From positions 1 to 5,510 of the forward strand of contig CAKZKB010000242.1 of assembly GCA_937121005.1 (NCBI GenBank): a DNA stretch of 5,510 nt. Reading direction: 5' to 3'. Within the stretch, counting starts at the first letter, position 1, and each line of letters begins with the position of its first letter. A model generated the notes under the pieces. It saw only the letters and a list, made by a program, of their open reading frames with translations. It was not told where the DNA came from and did not search any database. A program made the translations under genes and the position numbers. Below, one piece after another: positions 1 to 5,348 of the stretch. This stretch comes from an uncultured cyanobacterium. GTDB lineage: Bacteria > Cyanobacteriota > Cyanobacteriia > Cyanobacteriales > Geitlerinemataceae.

Positions 1-273
1 TTTGACCACATCTTCTTCATCGTTGCGGCTGGTCAGCATCAGGATAAACACCCCCGTGAGGCGTTGCATTTCCTGACAGAGTTTGTACCCGGTGGTGTCG
101 GGTAGGTTGACATCGAGAATCACCAAATCCGGGTTCAGGCGCTCGAAGGCTTCGAGGGCGCGTTTGCCATCCTCGGCGGACTCGACGACGTACTCCTGCT
201 TGCCGAGATATCGATGGATGAGATTCCGAATGGCGGGGTCGTCATCGACGACGAGAATCTTGGCGGGGGCCAT
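1..273 (-). CDS. Response regulator, receiver domain (N-terminal part)
   Basis: This is the N-terminal 91 residues of a two-component response regulator, cut by the window edge. The protein begins MAPAKILVVDDDPAIRNLI. It shows the acidic pocket D10-D12, the phospho-acceptor Asp54 in VILDVNLPD (residues 50-58), and the switch Thr81 in MLTS (79-82). The conserved Lys of the last strand and any output domain lie outside the window. The ATG at 273 places the first beta strand at the usual distance and there is no in-frame alternative close upstream; no clear Shine-Dalgarno sequence is seen. The wording around the phosphorylation site (ILDVNLPDTTGYKLCQEMQ) resembles cyanobacterial OmpR-type regulators of the Rre37/NrrA kind, but without the output domain this is only a suggestion and I give no symbol. 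Such proteins are phosphorylated by a histidine kinase in the cytoplasm; none is visible here. It is divergent from the next gene. Confidence 0.93.
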   Translation of the reverse strand, partial: MAPAKILVVDDDPAIRNLIHRYLGKQEYVVESAEDGKRALEAFERLNPDLVILDVNLPDTTGYKLCQEMQRLTGVFILMLTSRNDEEDVVK

Positions 274-310
274 GGATCGACAGGGTGCTTTAGCTGATGT
301 TGACAGGGGC

Positions 311-360
311 AGTCGCGGGAACGACTCGAGGGCGGTGGCGCGCCGGGGACTGGCCCCGGC
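311..360. repeat. Two adjacent perfect inverted repeats (hairpins)
   Basis: Two short perfect inverted repeats stand next to each other. AGTCG (311-315) pairs with CGACT (322-326) across a 6-nt loop. GCCGGGG (342-348) pairs with CCCCGGC (354-360) across a 5-nt loop. The second is a 7-bp all-GC stem and should be stable in RNA. Neither is followed by a T-run on either strand, so they are not typical intrinsic terminators. Both would lie in the 5' leader of the response regulator transcript, about 40 to 90 nt before its start codon. A role in leader structure is possible but not shown. Confidence 0.55.
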
Positions 361-426
361 TTCCCGAAAAAACGCGATCGCTCCAAGCGTACATGGGTAA
401 CATGATATAGCAGATTAAAATTCTTG

Positions 427-431
427 AAGGA
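427..431 (+). promoter_or_regulatory. Ribosome binding site AAGGA that bears on the start
   Basis: AAGGA at 427-431 is a good Shine-Dalgarno match. It ends only 3 nt before the ATG at 435, which is tight, but 9 nt before an in-frame GTG at 441, which is normal. Initiation at either codon changes the protein by two residues only (MSV... versus a start at the third codon). I keep ATG because it is the stronger start codon, but GTG at 441 is credible. Confidence 0.5.
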
Positions 432-434
432 CTC

Positions 435-791
435 ATGTCTGTGTCTTCGCTCACTCTCAACCTCCCTGTTGGATCCGCGACCTTTAGTTTTACCCCCCAG
501 GCGGCCCGAGAACTGGCTGCCGAGCTCAACGGTTTGCTAGAGCGATCGAAAGCAGTCTCGGCCGAGATGACGGCGGGACGGCCGGGTAAAAAATCGCCCC
601 AACCGCCGATGGAATACCGCTATACGGGGGATGTTTTCTTAGAAGTGTTCTGCAACCCCAATATCTGGCCGAGCCCGTTTGCGGCTAAGGTGTTGGTGAC
701 GCTGCGCGACGATCGCATTCGCATCAGTGCCGAGGCCGAACTCACTCGCGTCCTCGAGGACTTGAGTCAGTACCTCGAGCGGGTGGCTTGA
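435..791 (+). CDS. Conserved-looking hypothetical protein, 118 aa
   Basis: I do not recognise a named family. The frame is open for 118 codons, has an AAGGA ribosome binding site, and has coherent amino acid composition. The protein is probably cytoplasmic, with no signal peptide or membrane segment. Residues 1-20 look like beta strands (SLTLNLPVGSATFSFT), residues 21-45 like an amphipathic helix rich in Ala, Leu and Glu, residues 46-58 like a Gly/Pro/Lys linker (GRPGKKSPQPP), and residues 59-118 like an alpha/beta unit with MEYRYTGDVFLEVFC, an NPNIWPSPFAAKVLVTLRDD stretch and a final helix ending LEDLSQYLERVA. That order suggests a small compact domain of the type often conserved within cyanobacteria, but that is inference. 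It is divergent from the response regulator and 107 bp before the DUF3754 gene on the same strand. No function can be proposed from sequence. Confidence 0.82.
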   Translation: MSVSSLTLNLPVGSATFSFTPQAARELAAELNGLLERSKAVSAEMTAGRPGKKSPQPPMEYRYTGDVFLEVFCNPNIWPSPFAAKVLVTLRDDRIRISAEAELTRVLEDLSQYLERVA

Positions 792-844
792 ACCGGGTTG
801 CCAATTTCGCGATCGCAAACGAGACCGAAAAGGATGTCGTCCGA

Positions 845-850
845 TAAAAT
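845..850 (+). promoter_or_regulatory. Candidate -10 element before DUF3754 gene
   Basis: TAAAAT at 845-850 matches a sigma-70-type -10 hexamer (TATAAT) at five of six positions. The hexamer 17 bp upstream (AGACCG) is a poor -35. Transcription from here would give a leader of about 40 nt carrying overlapping CGATCG units (858-870). A second AT-rich stretch at 882-890 (CTATTTTAT) lies too near the start codon for a usual -10. This is a weak call based on one hexamer. Confidence 0.25.
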
Positions 851-898
851 ACGGAGGGCGATCGCGATCGAGTTCGTTGTTCTATTTTATCCTCAATT

Positions 899-2227
899 GT
901 GGCTGCTTATACCGACCGAGAGGCTTTTATTCCGTACCGCCGAGCGCAAATTGTCGAACTGTGTGCCAGCGACGATCGCTTTAGCGCGATCGAGGCGCGT
1001 CAGTTTCGGGAGTTTTGCCAGGTACTTGCAGCATTTTATCATTTTAAGCTGCATCGCATCAGCGAGATCGTTAAGGAAAATTTCGACCCCTTCAACCCGG
1101 ACTCGGAAACGCGAATGCCGTACCAACTGACGGCGGAAGAACGCGATCGCGCCAGTGCGGAACTGGCGAAGTCGTTCGGGCAACTTCTCGAACGTGCCAA
1201 CTACGTGCCCGTTCCCGATGCGAGTTTGCAACGGGCGCTAATGGAGCGATCGCTGATCGACTTGCGAACGGATGTGGATCTCGATGATTTCGAGCGGGTT
1301 GTCTGTTACTGTCGCGGCGATATTTACAAGAAAACGAAGGTTAAAAAGTGGGTTTTCTGGAAAAAGGAAATCGTCGTCGATATTTTCGAGCGAGTGGCGC
1401 TGCTGTTGCACTTTAAGGATGAAGATTATTTTCACCAAAAAGGCAAGGTCGAGGATTTAGAGTTCTCGCCAGGAAAAGTATATGCTTACCTGTATAAAAA
1501 TGTCCCCAAGCTGGACATAGATCTGCTGTTTCCCAATGTCAAAATCAGCATGACTTGGAAAGATCGCCTTCTATTTGCGGTTCCGGCTGTGGGGGCGGCG
1601 GTACCGTTGCTGATTAAAATTTTACCCCAACTGTTGTTAATCTTCAGTGCCATTTTATTCGCCGTCGGCTTGGCTTCTCAGTTCGACGAGATGACGACGC
1701 GAGAAGAAAACATTCGCGACATGATGACAATTTTGGTGGCGACGCTTTCTCTGTGTATGGCGTTGGGAGGATTTGCATTCAAGCAGTATTCGAGCTATAA
1801 AAGCAAAAAGATCCAATTCCAGAAAAAAGTCACCGATACGCTGTTTTTTAAGAATATGTCTACCAACGGTTGCGTGTTTCAAACCCTACTGGATGCGGCG
1901 GAGGAGGAAGAGTGCAAGGAAATTATTTTAGTGTACTATCATTTGACGATCGCCCCCGAACCGCTAACTCCAGCAGAGTTAGACGATCGCATTGAAGACT
2001 GGATGGAGGAAAAATTTGGAACCAAAATCGATTTCGACATCAACGGGCCGTTACAAAACTTAGCAGAAATTCGCGGCAAACTGTCTGGCGATACCGACGC
2101 ACCGGAAGTGCCGTTAATGGCTTACGACGATCGCGATCGCTGTCAAGTCGTATCTGTTAATGAGGCGAAAACCATCATCGATTATGTTTGGGATCGAGCC
2201 TTTTCCTATGCCGACCATTTACAATAA
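899..2227 (+). CDS. DUF3754 (TMEM143-like) membrane protein, 442 aa
   Basis: The function of this family is unknown; the human member TMEM143 and plant members share the domain. The N-terminus MAAYTDREAFIPYRR is the family's usual opening, supporting the GTG start at 899; the frame is open only to 848 upstream and has no ATG, GTG or TTG before it. No Shine-Dalgarno sequence is seen. Residues 1-115 are a helical cytosolic region. Residues 130-220 are the soluble core with a basic, aromatic stretch KKTKVKKWVFWKKEIVVDIFERVALLL (in pieces, about 144-170) and YAYLYKNVPKLDIDLLFPNVKISM (195-218). Hydrophobic helices follow at about 223-258 (long enough for a membrane hairpin or two tight spans) and 275-295, separated by an acidic turn (QFDEMTTREEN). 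The C-terminal 150 residues are soluble, with FFKNMSTNG (316-324), an acidic EEEECKE run and a winged-helix-like PLTPAELDDRIEDWMEEKFG region. The gene converges with the helicase gene, leaving 15 bp. Confidence 0.88.
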   Translation: MAAYTDREAFIPYRRAQIVELCASDDRFSAIEARQFREFCQVLAAFYHFKLHRISEIVKENFDPFNPDSETRMPYQLTAEERDRASAELAKSFGQLLERANYVPVPDASLQRALMERSLIDLRTDVDLDDFERVVCYCRGDIYKKTKVKKWVFWKKEIVVDIFERVALLLHFKDEDYFHQKGKVEDLEFSPGKVYAYLYKNVPKLDIDLLFPNVKISMTWKDRLLFAVPAVGAAVPLLIKILPQLLLIFSAILFAVGLASQFDEMTTREENIRDMMTILVATLSLCMALGGFAFKQYSSYKSKKIQFQKKVTDTLFFKNMSTNGCVFQTLLDAAEEEECKEIILVYYHLTIAPEPLTPAELDDRIEDWMEEKFGTKIDFDINGPLQNLAEIRGKLSGDTDAPEVPLMAYDDRDRCQVVSVNEAKTIIDYVWDRAFSYADHLQ

Positions 2228-2242
2228 TAGCGGATCTCAATA

Positions 2243-4849
2243 TTACTCCTCGCTAACGGGGAAACGATCGATCGATCGGGCTGCATCGCGCGATTGCGTT
2301 ACCATTTCCTCTGATAAATGAGGGACGTGGGGAATTTGAGAAAGGACATCTAACGTTCGCCGCAACAAGCGCACGATATCCCCTTCATCGAGGCTGGTAT
2401 TCTCAAATAAAACCGACCATTCTGCCCCATTTGCCCACTCTTCAACGATAGCAACTAAATCCCGTTCCAACCATACCGGAAGGGCAATATCGTAGCGATG
2501 CTGTACTTGAAATAATCGTCGCCGAATACCCCGAACTTTTGCTAGGGCTTCATCCACATCGCCCGATAGTTTGTAATTCGTCCAACTGTCGGGACGCGGT
2601 GTTTCCATCACCAACGCCGCACAAGCGGCTGCAAATTGAGGTGCTTCTAAAGAGGCGATCGCCCCAGAAGATAGCGCCAACCCCAGCCAGAGTTCGTTTT
2701 CACCGCGCAAGGCTGCGGCAGTTTCGCCCAACTTTGTGGGAACTAATTTTTCATCCAAAGCGTCGAACTCTCGCAGAATTTCAATCAGTTTGACGAACTC
2801 GTTCCAATAGTATTCTAAGCCTTTTTCGAGCTTGTTATGCAGGCGATCGGCTTTGCTTTGTAACTTCCGCACCCGCTTGGCATATTTGATAACTTTACCG
2901 GGATCGTCAAATTGATGCAACGGATGGTCTGCTAGTTCTCGTTCTAAATTGACGACGCGCTGCTGCCATTCAACCACTTCCGGGGTCAATTGCGGGGGCG
3001 GCGGTGCGGGAATTTGTCGCACCACATTGAGGGTGGTTTCATCTCCCGGACTCGGACAGTTTTGGGGTGGCGTTAGCCCATCGACTGCACTGACGCGGGG
3101 ACATTCAGCGTGCAAAGCCAGAACTGCATCCGGCTTGACTTCGTACCAAGAATTATCAGCCCCCAAACAAACGGAAATGGGGATGCTGTTGCGATCGAGT
3201 TTGTTGACCAAAACGGCGGTTAGCGATCCCGTCGGACTTTGCAAACTCAAAACCGTACCGGGGACAGCAAAATTGAGGGCGGCGCTGAGTTCTTGCCCGC
3301 GCAACTTGTCGGCTTGTTTTTGCAAGGTTTTTAGCAGTCGCCGTTCTTCCCGTAGGTGTTGTTGCAGCTTTTCGTATTCGGTAATGGCCGCCGGATCGAT
3401 ACCGGAAATCTGCTTTTGCAGGCGATCGCGCTTCGCCTCCAAGCTGCCGATTTCTGCCTGTTGCGGTAACAGGTGTAGCGTGGCTAAATACTGGCCGAAA
3501 CTGCGTTCGACCAGCGATCGCGCCTCGTCGATCGTATGCGTTTGCAGCAAGTTTAACACCATGCCATAGGTCGGCGTAAACTGACTCACCAACGGATCTG
3601 GCCCCACCGTGGCCAAATGGGCCGCTTCCGTTGCCCCTTCAAAGGGGGTTTGTAGCGTCACCACGTACCCCACCGCGTCCATGCCCCTGCGCCCGGCCCG
3701 CCCGGACATTTGCAGGAACTCGGAAGCGGTTAGCAGGCGGTGGCCGTTGTCGGTTCGCTTCGAGAGGCTAGAAATAACAGTGGTTCGGGCGGGCATATTG
3801 ATCCCGGCGGCCAGAGTTTCGGTAGCGAATACGACTTTAATTAACCCTTTGCGGAACAGGTGCTCGACCAGTCCCTTCCAAGCGGGTAAAATTCCGGCAT
3901 GGTGGGCCGCAATGCCTCGGTACAGGGGTTCGACCTGGCCGGCGCGGGCTGCGTCTGGGTTGCGGGCCAGGAAATTATCGACGATCGCCTTCAGTTGGGC
4001 CGACTCCTGTTCGTCTACCAAACAAAGATCGCCCATGTCGCCAACGGAGCGATCGCAGCCGCGACGACTGAAGATAAAGTAGATGGCAGGCAGCATATCC
4101 CGTTGCTGCAAGTGAGAGAGGACGTAGCTGGGGCCGAGGGGATCGGGTCGCCGCCCTCGGGAACGGGATTTCGATTTGGGTTTGAGGCGGGGGTTGAGTT
4201 TGCTGTCGCTTTTGTCGAGGAGGGGGTAGAGTCCTTTGCGGTTGCAGAAGTGGAATTGCAAGGGAACCGGGCGAAAATCAGAGTAAATCAGTTCGGTGGG
4301 GCCGTGAACGCGATCGATCCAGTCGCGCAATTGGTCGCCGTTGGCGATCGTCGCCGAGAGTCCCACCAGTTGAATTTCGGGGGGACAGTAAATTACCGAC
4401 TCTTCCCACACCGTCCCCCGTTGGCGATCGTTCATGTAGTGACATTCGTCGAGGATGACTGCTTCTACGTCAGCTAGGGAGATGCCAATTTGGCCGATAG
4501 GCGTACCGTAGAGCATATTACGGAAAATTTCCGTCGTCATCACCACCACGGCCGCATCGCGGTTCACGGAGATGTCCCCGGTTAGCAGTCCGGCATTTTC
4601 TTCGCCAAACTGCTGTTGGAAGTCGTGGAGTTTCTGGTTGGAGAGGGCTTTGAGGGGAGTCGTGTAGAAGACGCGCCGCTTGTTGGCGAGGGCGCGATAG
4701 ATGGCGTATTCGCCAATTAGGGTTTTCCCGGATCCGGTGGGGGCGCAGACAACGACGGATTTTCCCGCGTCCAAAGCGGCGATCGCTTGTTGCTGGAACT
4801 CGTCGAGGGGGAAGGGGAATAGGTTTTGCGGATCGAGGGAAGTGGGCAC
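2243..4849 (-). CDS. Ski2/ISE2-type DExH-box RNA helicase, 868 aa
   Basis: This is an ATP-dependent superfamily 2 helicase of the Ski2/Mtr4 class, probably acting on RNA in the cytoplasm; the chloroplast helicase ISE2, active in plastid RNA processing, is a plant relative. The motifs are in order: FPLDEFQQQAI (13-23), Walker A APTGSGKT (36-43), Ia TTPLKALSNQ (63-72), TTEIFRNM (105-112), DECH box (134-137), SATIAN (165-170), FIFSRRGCD (258-266), HHAGILP (316-322), ETLAAGINMPARTTV (344-358) and QMSGRAGRRG (380-389). A basic linker (KPKSKSRSRGRR, 223-234) separates the two RecA domains. Residues 465-520 and 625-700 are charged helices, flanking a beta-rich PGTVLSL segment (530-580) that may be the arch/KOW counterpart. 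Residues 690-868 resemble a DSHCT domain (ENELWLGLALSSG). The GTG start at 4849 is the only usable one: no ATG, GTG or TTG occurs between it and the in-frame TAG at 4949-4951. No catalytic motif is missing. There is no obvious ribosome binding site. Confidence 0.95.
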   Translation of the reverse strand: MPTSLDPQNLFPFPLDEFQQQAIAALDAGKSVVVCAPTGSGKTLIGEYAIYRALANKRRVFYTTPLKALSNQKLHDFQQQFGEENAGLLTGDISVNRDAAVVVMTTEIFRNMLYGTPIGQIGISLADVEAVILDECHYMNDRQRGTVWEESVIYCPPEIQLVGLSATIANGDQLRDWIDRVHGPTELIYSDFRPVPLQFHFCNRKGLYPLLDKSDSKLNPRLKPKSKSRSRGRRPDPLGPSYVLSHLQQRDMLPAIYFIFSRRGCDRSVGDMGDLCLVDEQESAQLKAIVDNFLARNPDAARAGQVEPLYRGIAAHHAGILPAWKGLVEHLFRKGLIKVVFATETLAAGINMPARTTVISSLSKRTDNGHRLLTASEFLQMSGRAGRRGMDAVGYVVTLQTPFEGATEAAHLATVGPDPLVSQFTPTYGMVLNLLQTHTIDEARSLVERSFGQYLATLHLLPQQAEIGSLEAKRDRLQKQISGIDPAAITEYEKLQQHLREERRLLKTLQKQADKLRGQELSAALNFAVPGTVLSLQSPTGSLTAVLVNKLDRNSIPISVCLGADNSWYEVKPDAVLALHAECPRVSAVDGLTPPQNCPSPGDETTLNVVRQIPAPPPPQLTPEVVEWQQRVVNLERELADHPLHQFDDPGKVIKYAKRVRKLQSKADRLHNKLEKGLEYYWNEFVKLIEILREFDALDEKLVPTKLGETAAALRGENELWLGLALSSGAIASLEAPQFAAACAALVMETPRPDSWTNYKLSGDVDEALAKVRGIRRRLFQVQHRYDIALPVWLERDLVAIVEEWANGAEWSVLFENTSLDEGDIVRLLRRTLDVLSQIPHVPHLSEEMVTQSRDAARSIDRFPVSEE

Positions 4850-4882
4850 GGTGGGGTTCGGGCGATCGCGATCGTTTGTTCT

Positions 4883-4890
4883 ATGATATA
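4883..4890 (-). promoter_or_regulatory. Candidate -10 box for the helicase gene
   Basis: The minus strand reads TATATCAT here, an AT-rich patch in otherwise GC-rich sequence, 34-41 bp before the helicase GTG. TATCAT (4888-4883) fits a -10 hexamer at five of six positions against TATAAT. No recognisable -35 lies 16-18 bp upstream (that stretch is C-rich on the minus strand). Two overlapping CGATCG units including a HIP1 octamer (4862-4874) would fall in the short leader. This is a weak inference. Confidence 0.28.
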
Positions 4891-4983
4891 TGATTCCCTG
4901 GATCTGGGGGGTCTTGGGGTCGCGATCGGTAAATTTGGCGGATTTCTTCTAAAGTCGCGATCGTCCGCAGTCGCTTCGCTCCA

Positions 4984-5011
4984 ATTCAAAATTCAAAATT
5001 AGAAATTCAAA
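4984..5011. repeat. Heptanucleotide tandem repeat, (ATTCAAA)x4
   Basis: Four head-to-tail 7-bp units span this stretch: ATTCAAA (4984-4990), ATTCAAA (4991-4997), ATTAGAA (4998-5004, two mismatches) and ATTCAAA (5005-5011). It matches the type of short tandemly repeated repetitive (STRR) heptanucleotide sequences reported from cyanobacterial intergenic DNA. It is a sharp AT-rich island in GC-richer DNA. No function is implied. Confidence 0.75.
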
Positions 5012-5053
5012 AAGGGCTTGACAGGCTGATTATATCGCTTGGTGGCACTCGCG

Positions 5054-5218
5054 TCAACTATTCTGGCGCTGGCGTTTCTCGATTTTCGCGATCGGCAAGA
5101 GTAAAGTCTCTTCAATTTCTTGTTGTACTTCTCGACTGACATTGCAGGCCCTGTTGAGACAGTCAACGAGCAATTTATTGGCATTGTACACCTGAGACGC
5201 GATCGGACATCTGAATAG
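5054..5218 (-). pseudogene. C-terminal remnant of a NACHT/STAND NTPase (probable)
   Basis: A minus-strand frame of 54 codons runs from just after an in-frame TAA (5219-5221) to TGA (5054-5056). From residue 10 it reads VYNANKLLVDCLNRACNVS and then REVQQEIEETLLLPIAKIEK (two adjoining pieces). To my recollection this wording (ANKLLVDCL, then REV-QEIEETLLLPI-IEK) is typical of the extreme C-terminus of large cyanobacterial NACHT-domain NTPases. The NTPase core and sensor parts are absent: the frame is closed upstream and only a GTG at 5191 could start it. I therefore call it a decayed fragment, left after deletion of the body of the gene. Intact relatives are signal-transducing ATPases, some of them anti-phage proteins. 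The alternative is a small independent protein of about 45 residues. The family assignment is from memory, without a search. Confidence 0.5.
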
Positions 5219-5348
5219 TTACGCGATCGCTGCGGTTAGGCTCGATACCAATTTCTAGAATTAATGCAACAGATGAGAATACCCGTGTAGGGGCGCGCCG
5301 GCGTTTTCCCTATCCAAACTGTAACACGATTTTTAAAAAATGGTATGA

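Larger units (their letters stand above)
274..434. promoter_or_regulatory. Divergent intergenic region with putative promoters
   Basis: This 161-bp spacer lies between two divergent genes, so it should carry promoters for both. The only AT-rich stretch is near 402-420, where GATATA/TATAGC (404-411) could serve as a -10 element in either direction (TATATC on the minus strand). I find no convincing -35 hexamer at standard spacing on either strand. If the minus-strand start is here, the response regulator has a leader of roughly 120-130 nt that contains the hairpins described separately. A HIP1 octamer sits at 374-381. Promoter placement is inference from base composition only. Confidence 0.35.
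374..5230. repeat. Dispersed HIP1 octamers (GCGATCGC), 12 copies
   Basis: Exact GCGATCGC palindromes start at 374, 809, 858, 1143, 2133, 2655, 3422, 3514, 4049, 4779, 4862 and 5223. About 0.1 would be expected by chance in a random sequence of this length with even base use. They occur in coding and non-coding DNA alike, as is known for HIP1 in cyanobacteria. At 858-870, 2128-2140 and 4862-4874 the octamer overlaps a second CGATCG. They are useful for assigning the host group rather than as individual regulatory sites. Counts were made by eye. Confidence 0.9.
4850..5348. other. 499-bp region without an intact gene
   Basis: This region lies between the helicase start and the stop of the right-edge gene. 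From left to right it holds a candidate helicase promoter (near 4883-4890), CGATCG-rich DNA, a heptanucleotide repeat (4984-5011), a probable NACHT C-terminal remnant (5054-5218), a HIP1 octamer (5223-5230), a GC-palindrome cluster (GTAGGGGCGCGCCGGCG, 5287-5303) and a short A/T palindrome (ATTTTTAAAAA, within 5329-5341). On the plus strand I see no coding frame worth calling. The mix of gene remnant and repeats suggests a region where DNA has been gained and lost. Confidence 0.6.

Noticed and set aside
397..410. Possible NtcA site GTA-N8-TAC in the divergent spacer
   Set aside because: The second half reads TAG rather than TAC and no -10 element sits about 22 bp downstream.
893..1231. A 112-codon minus-strand frame over the start of the DUF3754 gene
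   Set aside because: It is fully antisense to a recognised family and has low-quality composition.
2225..2245. TAATA/TATTA stem containing both convergent stop codons
   Set aside because: It has only five A-T pairs with an 11-nt loop, too weak for a terminator.
2265..2278. 14-bp self-complementary run CGATCGATCGATCG near the helicase 3' end
   Set aside because: It encodes ordinary residues (SIDR) and fits the genome-wide abundance of CGATCG; there is no sign of a separate function.
2949..3569. A 206-codon open frame on the plus strand, antisense to the helicase
   Set aside because: It lies wholly over a clearly coding gene, its product is Ser/Cys/Arg-rich with no domain, and it has no ribosome binding site. 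It is an antisense artefact of codon bias.
3899..4477. A 192-codon open frame on the plus strand, antisense to the helicase motifs
   Set aside because: It is directly opposite conserved helicase motifs; its valine- and glycine-rich composition follows from the reverse complement of the real frame.
4881..4985. A 34-residue minus-strand frame (contains TIATLEEIRQIYRSR) just upstream of the helicase
   Set aside because: It looks mildly protein-like but has no usable start codon (it opens with ATT after a TGA), does not join the helicase frame and matches no family I know.
5018..5036. TTGACA followed by TATATC on the plus strand
   Set aside because: The spacing is only 7 bp, too short for a sigma-70 promoter, and no plus-strand gene follows.
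4999..5184. A minus-strand ATG frame of 61 codons overlapping the NACHT-like fragment
   Set aside because: The product is a basic Ser/Arg/Lys mixture. A different frame over the same DNA gives the coherent NACHT-tail sequence, so this one is a shadow.
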